Assembly: GCA_963704515.1 (NCBI GenBank)
Contig: OY969913.1
Span: 2,728,001-2,792,000 of the forward strand
Length of the DNA stretch: 64,000 bases
Origin: VRUE01 sp963704515
GTDB taxonomy: Bacteria; Actinomycetota; Thermoleophilia; Solirubrobacterales; 70-9
Direction of reading: 5' to 3'
Positions within the stretch are counted from its first letter, which is position 1; every line of letters starts with the position of its first letter. Positions 51,037-59,113 of the stretch are shown one piece after another. The translations under genes were made by a program, and so were the position numbers. The notes under the pieces were generated by a model. That model did no database searches, was not told where the DNA came from, and saw only the letters and a list, made by a program, of their open reading frames with translations.

Positions 51037-51119
51037 GTACTAAAAATGACTGCTAATAGCCGGGCTTCGGAAAAGGCCTTCGAGCAGGCAAAGGTCCGGG
51101 CCCTTTCCAAGGGTGCGGT

Positions 51120-51548
51120 TCAGACTGAAACGAGTACTAGATTCTCCCCGGCCTCGATTAGCGCTTCCATGTCGTCGGGGTCCGAGGTGATCAGCTCGGC
51201 GTCGCGTTCGAGAGCACAGCAGACGACGTGGGCGTCGGCAACGTCGGCTTTGTCACGGCGGCCGAGCCGCTCGCCGACCTGCTTCGCACGAACCTCGTCT
51301 AGGGCGTCACTCTTGGACCCCGCCATCAGGCGAGCGAGGCGCGCTGAGCGCGGGCCGCGCCAAACCTGCGCAAACGCGCTCGCGGGGATCACGATCTCCT
51401 CTCCAACTTTGATCGCCTCCTCGAGGAAGGCGTCGATTTGGTCTTCAAATCGCTCGAACGCGATAAGCGCTCCCGCGTCTAGGACGAGCGCTCCGCCCTT
51501 CGCTTCCGACGCTCCGCGCGCACTCTTGCCATTTCCTTTTTTGCCCAT
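51120..51548 (-). CDS. PIN-domain toxin
   Basis: 142-residue PIN-domain protein. Acidic residues are in VLDAGALIAFER, ADVADAHVVCCA and TSDPDDMEAL, with a Lys/Gly/Ser-rich N-terminal tail (MGKKGNGKSARGASEAKGG) that is unusual for VapC. The ATG at 51548 lies 70 nt inside the antitoxin gene, a long overlap; an internal start is not available before the first catalytic Asp. Fourth toxin-antitoxin module of the window. RNase activity is inferred from family. Confidence 0.8.
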   Translation of the reverse strand: MGKKGNGKSARGASEAKGGALVLDAGALIAFERFEDQIDAFLEEAIKVGEEIVIPASAFAQVWRGPRSARLARLMAGSKSDALDEVRAKQVGERLGRRDKADVADAHVVCCALERDAELITSDPDDMEALIEAGENLVLVSV

Positions 51549-51748
51549 GCCCTCGCCTCCTCGCTGATCGGGCCAAACTCCGCCTCCCGCATATCGAGTG
51601 CTTCTCGCAACGCACGTCTCTTCGCTCGCGAGACGACGGCGTCTTCAATCGCCCCCGACACCGTCTCGGCCCTGCCGGCCTCGACGTCTTCCCGCGCGAT
51701 CTGGATCACCTCTGCCTCCACGGAGATCGTCACCCTCTCTTTTGTCAT
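51479..51748 (-). CDS. Ribbon-helix-helix-like antitoxin
   Basis: 89-residue antitoxin. MTKERVTISVEAEVIQIARE starts a ribbon-helix-helix-like DNA-binding domain, and the rest (ALREALDMREAEFGPISEEA to RVRAERRKRRAERSS) is a charged helical tail. The ATG at 51748 is preferred over one at 51760 because a perfect palindrome sits directly before it, as expected for an autoregulated promoter. The 3' 70 nt overlap the toxin gene. Confidence 0.75.
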   Translation of the reverse strand: MTKERVTISVEAEVIQIAREDVEAGRAETVSGAIEDAVVSRAKRRALREALDMREAEFGPISEEARAWAKKEMARVRAERRKRRAERSS

Positions 51749-51769
51749 ACGGAGCATCATACGCTCCGT
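51749..51769. promoter_or_regulatory. Operator palindrome of the toxin-antitoxin module
   Basis: ACGGAGC (51749-51755), 7-nt spacer ATCATAC, GCTCCGT (51763-51769): a perfect 7-bp inverted repeat touching the antitoxin start codon. Typical position for autorepression by a ribbon-helix-helix antitoxin. The remaining gap to 51853 shows nothing else clear. Confidence 0.6.
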
Positions 51770-51853
51770 CCGTCGACCTGTAGAGACGACCGTAGGGGGT
51801 CCAGGCGCGCGCGTGGCGCGCAGGATGTGCCGATTATGTGCCGGTTTTCCCGA

Positions 51854-53098
51854 CTACCGGATGTGTTCGTAGATGCTGAACATCGGCAGGTACATCGAGA
51901 TCACGATGAAGCCGACTATGCCGCCGACGAAAACGATCATCACCGGCTCGATCAGGGCGGTGAGGGCCTTGACCTTGGCGTCGACCTCGGCCTCGTAGAA
52001 GTCGGCGATCTTGCTCATCATGTGCTCGAGCTGGCCGGTCTCCTCGCCGACGGCGATCATGTGGCCGACCATCGGCGGGAAGATCGGGTTGTCCTCGATC
52101 GGGCCCGCCAGGGAGCCACCGCCCTTGACCGAGGCGTAGACGTCGTCCATCGACTGTTCGACGACGACGTTGCCTGCGGTCTCCCCGGTCAGCTTGATCG
52201 CCTGCAGCATCGGCACGCCGGAGGAGACCGCGCCGGAGAAGGTGCGCGACCAGCGGGCCAGCGCCACCTTCTGGATCACGTCGCCGATCTTGAAGGGGAT
52301 GCGCAGCTTGAAGCGGTCCCACAGCTCGTGCCCGCGATCGGTCTTCTTCCATTTGAAGAAGACGAAGAAAGCGAGCGCGATGCCGGGGATCAAGATGAAC
52401 CAGTAGTTGGTCAGCACGTTGGAGGCGGTGACGCAGAGCTGGGTCGGCGCCGGCAGGCCGGCGGCTTCTTCGGGGTGTTCTTCGGCCAGTTCTTCGAAGA
52501 TCTTGGCGAAGACCGGGATCACGAAGGCGACGATCGCGATCAGGACCACGCCGGCGAAGCCGAAGACCAGCGCCGGGTACATCAGCGCCGATTTAACCTG
52601 GCGACGCAGGCCGTCGGCCTTCTCCACCTGGTAGGCGATCCGGTCCATCGCCTCGTCGAGGCGCCCGGACTGCTCGCCGGAGCGGACCATCGCCCGGAAG
52701 AGGCGGTCGAAGACCTTGGGGTAGCGCTCCATCGCCGCCTCCAGCGAGCTGCCGGCCTCGACGTCGGCGCGCACCCCGGCCACCGCTTCCTTGATCTGCT
52801 CGTCCTGGGTCTGCTCCTCGAGCGTGTGCAGGCTGCGCAGCATCGGCATCCCGGACGAGATCAGGGTGGCGAACTGGCGCGAGAAGATCGCCAGTTCGCG
52901 CATGTCGACGCCCTGCCAGCGCTTGAAGACGTCCTCGATCCTCAGCGGGTTGGCCTTCTCGCTGACGTCGAGGACGATCAGGCCGCGCTGGCGCAGCTGC
53001 TCGGTGACCGCGGCCTTGGACTCGGCCTCGAGCTCGCCGGCCGAGGCGGCCCCGGCCAGGTCCATGGCGCGGAAGGCGAATGTCGTCGCGGCGGCCAT
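51854..53098 (-). CDS. pilC: Type IV pilus platform protein PilC
   Basis: 414-residue inner-membrane platform that links the motor ATPases to pilin assembly. It has the duplicated T2SSF domain: MRELAIFSRQFATLISSGMP to GEQSGRLDEAM, and ARWSRTFSGAVSSGVPMLQA to GEETGQLEHMM, each followed by hydrophobic segments (VVLIAIVAFVIPVFAKIF, VMIVFVGGIVGFIVISMY). Length and order are typical. It is the last gene of the pilT2-X-pilB-pilT-pilC operon, starting 6 nt after pilT. Confidence 0.93.
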   Translation of the reverse strand: MAAATTFAFRAMDLAGAASAGELEAESKAAVTEQLRQRGLIVLDVSEKANPLRIEDVFKRWQGVDMRELAIFSRQFATLISSGMPMLRSLHTLEEQTQDEQIKEAVAGVRADVEAGSSLEAAMERYPKVFDRLFRAMVRSGEQSGRLDEAMDRIAYQVEKADGLRRQVKSALMYPALVFGFAGVVLIAIVAFVIPVFAKIFEELAEEHPEEAAGLPAPTQLCVTASNVLTNYWFILIPGIALAFFVFFKWKKTDRGHELWDRFKLRIPFKIGDVIQKVALARWSRTFSGAVSSGVPMLQAIKLTGETAGNVVVEQSMDDVYASVKGGGSLAGPIEDNPIFPPMVGHMIAVGEETGQLEHMMSKIADFYEAEVDAKVKALTALIEPVMIVFVGGIVGFIVISMYLPMFSIYEHIR

Positions 53099-53104
53099 CG
53101 CGGA

Positions 53105-54289
53105 CTAGGCCCCCGGGGTCTGGACGGGGGCGGGCGGGGCCTGGGACTGCCGCACGGCGGCGAGTTCGTCGGCGGCGCGGGTGCCGGGCTGGGCGGCGAC
53201 GCCGATCCCCGCCGGTATCCCGCCGAGCAGCCGCTTGAGCTCCTCGGGCACCGAGGCGCGCTGCTCGGCCAGCGCCCGGGTGATCCGCCCGGAGCGCACG
53301 AGGCGCGCCAGGTCGGCGTCCATCGTCTGCATGCCGACCGCGCCGGAGGTCTGCACCGCGGCGTAGATCTGGTGCGTCTTGCCCTCGCGGATCAGGTTGC
53401 GGATCGCCGGGGTCGGGATCAGCACCTCGCAGGCGACGACGCGGCCGCGGCCGTCGGCGGTCGGCAGCAGCTGCTGGGTGACGATCCCCTGCAGGGCGAT
53501 CGAGAGCTGGGTGCGGACCTGGCCCTGCTGCTCGGACGGGAAGACGTCGATGATCCGGTCGACCGTCTGCGCCGTCGATTGGGTGTGCAGGGTGGCGAAG
53601 ACGAGGTGGCCGGTCTCGGCCGCGGTCAGCGCGGTGGAGATCGTCTCCAGGTCGCGCATCTCGCCGACCAGGATGACGTCGGGGTCCTCTCGCAGGGCGG
53701 CCCGCAGGCCGAGCCCGAAGTCCTCGGCATCGGAGCCGACCTCACGCTGGTTGACGATCGAGCGCTTGTGGGTGTGCAGGAACTCGATCGGGTCCTCGAT
53801 CGTCAGGATGTGGTCCTGGCGCTCCTGGTTGATCACGTCGATCATCGCCGCCAGGGTCGTGCTCTTGCCCGAGCCGGTCGGCCCGGTGACCAGCACGAAG
53901 CCGCGCGGTTTGTCGGCCAGCTCGCGCAGCACCTGCGGCACGCCGAGCGAGTCGAGCGCCGGGATGTCCTGCGGCACGAGGCGGAAGGCGGCGCTGACCG
54001 CTCCGCGCTGGAAGAAGCAGTTGACGCGGAAGCGGGCGACGCCGGGGATCGCGTAGGCGAAGTCGAGCTGCTTGTGGTTCTCGAAGCGTTTGCGTTGGTC
54101 GTCGTTGAGGATCGAGTAGACGACCTCGCGGGTCTGCTGCCCGGTCAGCACCGGGAAGCCCTGCATCGGCTCGATCTTGCCCTTTTCGCGGATCGCCGGC
54201 GGGAACCCGGCGGTGATGTGGACGTCGGACGCGCGCGCCTCGACCATGCGGCGCAGGACCTCGGAGAAGTCGAAATCATGCTGTGACAC
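53105..54289 (-). CDS. pilT: Pilus retraction ATPase PilT
   Basis: 394-residue hexameric ATPase that drives pilus retraction. Walker A is GPTGSGKS (136-143), followed by the Asp box TIEDPIEFLH, His boxes HLVFATLHTQ and the AIRNLIREGKTHQ motif that marks PilT. A Pro/Ala-rich tail of about 30 residues is an addition. The start overlaps the pilB 3' end by 14 nt. It is one of two PilT-type genes in the operon, and its AIRNLI motif makes it the better candidate for the true retraction motor. Confidence 0.92.
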   Translation of the reverse strand: MSQHDFDFSEVLRRMVEARASDVHITAGFPPAIREKGKIEPMQGFPVLTGQQTREVVYSILNDDQRKRFENHKQLDFAYAIPGVARFRVNCFFQRGAVSAAFRLVPQDIPALDSLGVPQVLRELADKPRGFVLVTGPTGSGKSTTLAAMIDVINQERQDHILTIEDPIEFLHTHKRSIVNQREVGSDAEDFGLGLRAALREDPDVILVGEMRDLETISTALTAAETGHLVFATLHTQSTAQTVDRIIDVFPSEQQGQVRTQLSIALQGIVTQQLLPTADGRGRVVACEVLIPTPAIRNLIREGKTHQIYAAVQTSGAVGMQTMDADLARLVRSGRITRALAEQRASVPEELKRLLGGIPAGIGVAAQPGTRAADELAAVRQSQAPPAPVQTPGA

Positions 54290-56090
54290 GGAGCACCTCC
54301 TCGAGGCTCGTGACCCCGGCTCGAATCTTTACGACGCCGTCCTCACGCAGGGTGAGCATTCCCTCTTCGCGGGCGACGGCGGCGATTTCCGTCTCCGGGG
54401 CACGAGCGATCGTCATCTGCTTGAGGCGCTCGCTGAGGCTCATCACCGAGTAGATCCCGACCCGGCCGCGGTAGCCGCTGTTGTTGCAGCGACCGCAACC
54501 GACCGGCTCATAGGCCTCGACCTCGGCGCCGACCCCGATCCCGGCCTCCTGCAGCGCCGCTCCGGGCACAATCGTCCGTCGCTTGCAATGCGGGCAGAGC
54601 TTGCGGGCCAGGCGTTGGGCGACGACGCAGTCGACGGCGGAGGCGGTGAGGAAAGTCTCGATACCCATCTCGTTGAGGCGGGCGATCGCGCCGGGGGCGT
54701 CGTTGGTGTGCAGCGTGGTAAGCATCATGTGGCCGGTCAGCGCCGCCTCGATCGCGATCCGCGCCGTCTCGGCGTCGCGGATCTCGCCGACCATCACGAT
54801 GTCGGGGTCGGCGCGCAGGATCGAGCGCAGGCCGCGGGCGAAGTCGAGCCCCGCCTTGCGGTTGACGTTCATCTGGTTGACGCCGGGAATGCGGAACTCG
54901 ACCGGATCCTCGATCGTGATGATCTTCTTGTCGATCCCGTTCAGGTCGGCCAGCGCCGCGTAGAGCGTCGTCGACTTACCGGAGCCGGTCGGCCCGGTGA
55001 CCAGCACCGCGCCGTAGGCCTGGTGGAAGGCGTCCTCGAAGCGGGCCCGGGCGGAGCCGTCCATGCCGAGGTCGTCGAGCGTGCGCTGCGCATTGCCCTC
55101 GTCGAGAATGCGGATCGCCGCCCCCTCGCCGCGCGAAGTGGGCAGGGTGGTGACGCGGAGGTCGATGCGGCGCTCTTCGATCGAGACGCTGACTCGACCG
55201 TCCTGGGGCACGCGCTTCTCGGCGATGTCGAGCTCGCTCATGATCTTCAGCCGCGAGATCACCGCGCTGATCATTCGCTTCGGCACGTGGGCGGACTCCT
55301 TCAGCACGCCGTCGATGCGAAAGCGGATCCGCAGCTCCCCTTCTTCGGGCTCGAGGTGGATGTCGGAGGCCCCCTCCCCCACCGCCTGGGCGAGGATGCT
55401 GTAGACGAGCTTGATCACCGGCGCGTCCTCGGCGCCGGCCTGCATTGCGCTGACCTCGGCAAGCGCCGCCTCCTCCTCGGCCTCCTCCACCTCGACCCGG
55501 TGCTGGTCCTCGACGATCGCGTCGGCGGCGGCGCTCTGCAGGGTCCCGAGCCGCGCCAGCAGCGACTCGACGTCGTCCTCGGCGGCGACGGCGACGTGGC
55601 AATCGAGGCCGGTGGCGATCTGGATGTCGTCGGCGGCGAGCACGTTGGCCGGGTCCACGGCGGCGACCAACAGGGTTTTCGCGTCGACGAAACCCACCGG
55701 GACGGCCTTGTAGCGACGCGCCATGGTGACCGGAAAGAGGGCGGCCGCGGCGACGTCGACGTGGTACAGGGAAAGGTCGACGTGGTCGAGCCCATAGCGC
55801 TCGGCGACGGCGCGCGATAGCTGGTCTCCATTGATCGCGCCCTGCTCGAGCAGGATCTGCTCGGGGGGGCGGCCGGCCGTGCGCGCGGCGTCGACCGCGG
55901 CCTGCACGGCCTCCGGCGCAGCGTAGCCGAGCTCGACCAGGACGTCGGTGACGAAGCCGCGCGAGTGGCCCTGGTGACGCGGTGGGGTGAGGCCGAGGGT
56001 GCCTTCCTCGACCGGCAGCGCCGGCGCGGCGGAGCCGCCGGAATCGGGGACCGGGCGGAGGTGGCTGGGGAACGGGTTGTCGGCGCTCAT
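54276..56090 (-). CDS. pilB: Pilus extension ATPase PilB with MshEN-like N-terminus
   Basis: 604-residue extension motor. Residues 44-110 (FVTDVLVELGYAAPEAVQAAV, GRPPEQILLEQGAINGDQLS) follow the repeated MshEN pattern, a domain that binds c-di-GMP in several PilB/GspE proteins. The ATPase core has Walker A GPTGSGKS (366-373), Asp and His boxes and the tetracysteine zinc site CPHCKRR...CGRCNNSGYRG. It follows the thioredoxin-fold protein by 9 nt and overlaps pilT by 14 nt. With the pilA riboswitch it suggests c-di-GMP control of both pilin and motor. Confidence 0.92.
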   Translation of the reverse strand: MSADNPFPSHLRPVPDSGGSAAPALPVEEGTLGLTPPRHQGHSRGFVTDVLVELGYAAPEAVQAAVDAARTAGRPPEQILLEQGAINGDQLSRAVAERYGLDHVDLSLYHVDVAAAALFPVTMARRYKAVPVGFVDAKTLLVAAVDPANVLAADDIQIATGLDCHVAVAAEDDVESLLARLGTLQSAAADAIVEDQHRVEVEEAEEEAALAEVSAMQAGAEDAPVIKLVYSILAQAVGEGASDIHLEPEEGELRIRFRIDGVLKESAHVPKRMISAVISRLKIMSELDIAEKRVPQDGRVSVSIEERRIDLRVTTLPTSRGEGAAIRILDEGNAQRTLDDLGMDGSARARFEDAFHQAYGAVLVTGPTGSGKSTTLYAALADLNGIDKKIITIEDPVEFRIPGVNQMNVNRKAGLDFARGLRSILRADPDIVMVGEIRDAETARIAIEAALTGHMMLTTLHTNDAPGAIARLNEMGIETFLTASAVDCVVAQRLARKLCPHCKRRTIVPGAALQEAGIGVGAEVEAYEPVGCGRCNNSGYRGRVGIYSVMSLSERLKQMTIARAPETEIAAVAREEGMLTLREDGVVKIRAGVTSLEEVLRVTA

Positions 56091-56099
56091 CGGCCCGCC

Positions 56100-56675
56100 T
56101 CAGTTCGGGTGGTAGGCGAGTTCGCGGCCCTTGTAGTTGGCGTCGAGCACGGCCTGGGCGACGCTCTGCGGGGTCTGCAGCCCATAGTCGACGGTTGCCT
56201 GCGGCGTGCCTTTGCTGAGCCGCTTGGGCTTGAGCACGATCAGCGCCGGGACGCGGTTGACTTCGAGCCCGACGGTGACCGCCGCGTAGCGGGCGATCTG
56301 CTTCGCCTTGACGACGAAGAGCACCACGTCGCGGAACGGTTCCAGCAGCCGCGAGGAGGCGGCGGTGAAGGCGGAGTCGATGCTGCCCGGGTGGACGATC
56401 AGCAGGGCCACGGTCTTGCCCGATTCGTAGGCGGCGACGAAGCGCTTCGGAGGGGTCGGGGTCGGCACGCTGGTCGGCGTGGCGCCGACCGGCGCTTCGG
56501 CCGCCGGCGCGGCTTCGGTCGATTCGAGCGAGGACACGGTTTCGCCGGAGGGGGCGGCTTCTTCGGCTTCTTCGCCGCCGCCCGAGCCGCCGATGAAGAT
56601 CACCACGCCGACCACGGCGAGGATGCCGATCAGCGCGACCTGGGCGATCGGGTTCTCGTTGAGCTTCTCCCTCAC
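56100..56675 (-). CDS. Membrane-anchored thioredoxin-fold-like protein of the pilus operon
   Basis: 191 residues. One N-terminal helix (residues 9-29, VALIGILAVVGVVIFIGG) anchors an exported part. After a Glu/Ala/Pro-rich linker (30-75), the domain KTVALLIVHPGSIDSAFTAA, VVLFVVKAKQIARYAAVTVG and VNRVPALIVLKPKR follows the strand-helix-strand and cis-proline pattern of thioredoxin but has no cysteines, so it cannot be a disulfide enzyme. It could be a structural part of the pilus machine. The GTG start overlaps the pilT2 stop (GTGA), and pilB follows after 9 nt. Fold is inference. Confidence 0.6.
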   Translation of the reverse strand: MREKLNENPIAQVALIGILAVVGVVIFIGGSGGGEEAEEAAPSGETVSSLESTEAAPAAEAPVGATPTSVPTPTPPKRFVAAYESGKTVALLIVHPGSIDSAFTAASSRLLEPFRDVVLFVVKAKQIARYAAVTVGLEVNRVPALIVLKPKRLSKGTPQATVDYGLQTPQSVAQAVLDANYKGRELAYHPN

Positions 56676-57790
56676 GGGGCCACCGGCTCGTGCTCGAGCT
56701 GCTCGATGCCGCTGGCGCGCTGGCCGCCGGCGGCGAGCATCAGCTTGAAGTCGTGCGGGCTGGAGGCGTAGTCGAGAGCGACCTCCTCGGCGATCTTGCC
56801 CTCCATCACGTAGCCGAGCAGCGACTGGTCGAAGGTGCGCATCCCGTAGTACTCGCCCTCGGCGATGACTTCGGTGATCTTGCCCGTTTCGTCGGGATTC
56901 ATGATCAGGTCCTGGACGCGGCCGGTGACGACCATCACCTCGGAGGCCGGCACGCGGCCTTCGCCGCTCAGGTCGGGGACGAGGCGCTGGGCGATCGCGC
57001 CCTTCAGGGTCGCCGCCAGCATCACCCGCGCCTGGTGCTGCAGGTGGGGCGGGAAGAAGTCGATGATCCGGTTGATCGTCTCGGTCGCGTCGAGGGTGTG
57101 GACCGTGGACAGCACGAGGTGGCCGGTCTCCGCGGCCGAGAGCGCGGTGCGAACCGTCTCCTCGTCGCGCATCTCGCCGATCAGGATCACGTCGGGGTCC
57201 TGACGCAGGACGCGGCGCATCGCGCGGCCGAAGCTCACCGTGTCGGAGCCGACTTCGCGCTGGTTGACGATCGACATCTTGTCTTCGTGCAGGTACTCGA
57301 TCGGGTCCTCGAGCGTGATGATGTGATGCGGTCGGGTCTGGTTGATGTGGTCGATCATCGCCGCCAGGGTCGTGCTCTTGCCCGAGCCGGTGGTGCCGGT
57401 GACGAGGACGATTCCGCGCTGCTCCTCGGCCAGGTCGGTGACGACCCGCGGCAGGCCGAGATCCTCGACCGAGCGGATGTCGAAGGGGATCGCGCGGCAG
57501 ACGATCGAGATCGAGCCGCGCTGTTTGAAGACGTTTACGCGGAAGCGCGAGAGGCCGGGCAGCGAGTAGGAGAAGTCCGCCTCGCCCGCATCCTCGAACT
57601 CGGTCAGCGAGCGCACCTCGGCGATGTCGTGGAAGGCCTTCTCAGTGTCCTCGGGCTTCAGATGCCCGTAGCCCTCGAGGTGCGCCAACTCCCCGTGCAG
57701 GCGCACGATCGGCGGCGCGTTGACCTTGACGTGCAGGTCCGACCCTCCACGCTCGATCAGCGTGCGCAGCGCTTTGTCGATCTCGAACAT
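56672..57790 (-). CDS. Second PilT-like ATPase
   Basis: 372-residue PilT-family ATPase. Walker A is GTTGSGKST (132-140), the Asp box is TLEDPIEYLH and the His box HLVLSTVHTLDATET. The start at MFEIDKALRTLIERGGSDLH is typical. Compared with the pilT gene, the AIRNLI motif region reads GRVQDLIMNPDE, closer to PilT2/PilU-type accessory motors. Its ATG is part of a perfect 7-bp hairpin (57788-57813). It is the first gene of the motor operon, 47 nt after rpoD on the same strand. Confidence 0.9.
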   Translation of the reverse strand: MFEIDKALRTLIERGGSDLHVKVNAPPIVRLHGELAHLEGYGHLKPEDTEKAFHDIAEVRSLTEFEDAGEADFSYSLPGLSRFRVNVFKQRGSISIVCRAIPFDIRSVEDLGLPRVVTDLAEEQRGIVLVTGTTGSGKSTTLAAMIDHINQTRPHHIITLEDPIEYLHEDKMSIVNQREVGSDTVSFGRAMRRVLRQDPDVILIGEMRDEETVRTALSAAETGHLVLSTVHTLDATETINRIIDFFPPHLQHQARVMLAATLKGAIAQRLVPDLSGEGRVPASEVMVVTGRVQDLIMNPDETGKITEVIAEGEYYGMRTFDQSLLGYVMEGKIAEEVALDYASSPHDFKLMLAAGGQRASGIEQLEHEPVAP

Positions 57791-57813
57791 CCCGACCTGT
57801 ATCGGCCGGGATG
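57788..57813 (-). promoter_or_regulatory. Hairpin that includes the pilT2 start codon
   Basis: Minus strand CATCCCG (57813-57807) and CGGGATG (57794-57788) pair perfectly, and the last ATG is the start codon. The hairpin could hide the start from ribosomes or be the rpoD terminator. There is no U-run, which favours the first or a weak terminator. Confidence 0.45.
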
Positions 57814-57837
57814 TCCGCACTCCTTAGCCCTGAAGGA

Positions 57838-58944
57838 TCAGGTGACCTCTCTGAGCTTCTGGGCTTCGCCCAGCTGCTGCAGCTTCTTGAGGCTCTGGTT
57901 CTCGATCTGGCGGATGCGCTCACGGGTGACGTTGAAGGTGCGGCCGACCTCGTCCAGCGTGCGCGGGTGCTCGCCGCCAAGGCCGTAGCGCAGCTCCAAC
58001 ACGCGGCGCTCGCGGTAGGAGAGGTTCTCGAGCGCCTCCTTCAGCGCCTCTTTGGTGAGCAGGTCCGCGGCCCGGTCGAAGGGGGACTCGGCCTTCTCGT
58101 CGGCGATGAACTGGCCGAACTCCGACTCCTCCTCGTCGCCGACCGGCTTCTCCAGCGAGACCGGAGCCTGGGCGGAGCGCTTGATCGAGTCGACCTCCTC
58201 GGGGTCGATCCCGGTGACGTCGGCGATCTCCTCCGGGGTGGGCTCGCGGCCCAGCTCGGTGACCAGCTTGCGCTCGGCGCGGCCGATCTTGTTGAGCTTC
58301 TCGACCACGTGCACCGGGATGCGGATCGTGCGCGCCTTGTCGGCGAGCGCCCGAGCGATCGCCTGGCGGATCCACCAGGTGGCGTAGGTCGAGAACTTGA
58401 ATCCCTTGCGGTAGTCGAACTTCTCCGCCGCGCGGACCAGGCCCAGCGTGCCCTCCTGGATCAGGTCGAGGAAGGGCAGGCCCTGGTTGCGGTAGTTCTT
58501 GGCGATCGAGACGACCAGGCGCAGGTTCGACTCGACCATTTTCTGCTTCGCGTCGAGGTCGCCGCGCTCGATCCGCTTGGCGAGTTCGACCTCCTCCGCG
58601 GCGGTCAGCAGGCGGACCTTGCCGATGTCCTTGAGGAACAGCTGGAGGCTGTCCGTGGTCATGTCGGGTTTCAGGTCGAGCGTCTGTTTCTGACGGCGCC
58701 GGCCTTTTTTCCCGGTGTCGATCGGCAGGGCTTCCGCGGCCGCTTTCTGGGCCGGGTCCATGTCCTCGACAAGCTCGATGCCCGACTTCTCGAGGTGCCC
58801 GTAAAGGTCCTCGACGTCGGACTCGTCCAGATCGACCTCCGACACCGCCGAAGCGACGTCGCCGAAGGTCAGTACCCCGAGCTGCTGCCCGCGGGTGATG
58901 AGGCCTTTGACCTCCTCCATCTCTTGAAGCTCAGCTACCAGCAT
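57838..58944 (-). CDS. rpoD: Primary sigma factor RpoD (sigma-70 family)
   Basis: About 368 residues. Region 1.2 (DSLQLFLKDIGKVRLLTAAE), region 2 (AKQKMVESNLRLVVSIAKNY, GLPFLDLIQEGTLGLVRAAE, FKFSTYATWWIRQAIARAL), region 3 and region 4 (VLELRYGLGGEHPRTLDEVG, RERIRQIENQSLKKL) are all in order, as in principal sigma factors. Region 1.1 is short with an acidic segment. The ATG at 58944 (MLVAELQEMEEV) is preferred over a TTG at 59010. The promoter carries an HxlR-type palindrome and the leader an intrinsic terminator, so synthesis may be controlled at both points. Confidence 0.92.
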   Translation of the reverse strand: MLVAELQEMEEVKGLITRGQQLGVLTFGDVASAVSEVDLDESDVEDLYGHLEKSGIELVEDMDPAQKAAAEALPIDTGKKGRRRQKQTLDLKPDMTTDSLQLFLKDIGKVRLLTAAEEVELAKRIERGDLDAKQKMVESNLRLVVSIAKNYRNQGLPFLDLIQEGTLGLVRAAEKFDYRKGFKFSTYATWWIRQAIARALADKARTIRIPVHVVEKLNKIGRAERKLVTELGREPTPEEIADVTGIDPEEVDSIKRSAQAPVSLEKPVGDEEESEFGQFIADEKAESPFDRAADLLTKEALKEALENLSYRERRVLELRYGLGGEHPRTLDEVGRTFNVTRERIRQIENQSLKKLQQLGEAQKLREVT

Positions 58945-59018
58945 CCTGTCTTGCTCATTTCCTCGTGCTTGAAGTTTCAGTCCTGCGAATGAAATGCCGC
59001 CGGAGGGCAAAAGTCGCG

Positions 59019-59044
59019 AAAAAACGGACCGGGTAACCGGTCCG
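59019..59044 (-). terminator. Intrinsic terminator in the rpoD leader
   Basis: Minus strand CGGACCGG (59044-59037), loop TTAC, CCGGTCCG (59032-59025), then TTTTTT (59024-59019): a perfect 8-bp stem with U-run. It lies about 63 nt after the predicted rpoD transcription start and 75 nt before the ATG, so it would end most rpoD transcripts early unless overcome, or stop readthrough from the right. Confidence 0.75.
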
Positions 59045-59113
59045 CACTGCTGACTAGTCTGCGCATCGCTGCCCCAGGACGGGCGTATCGGTACCTCTCA
59101 AACGTCTGTTCGC

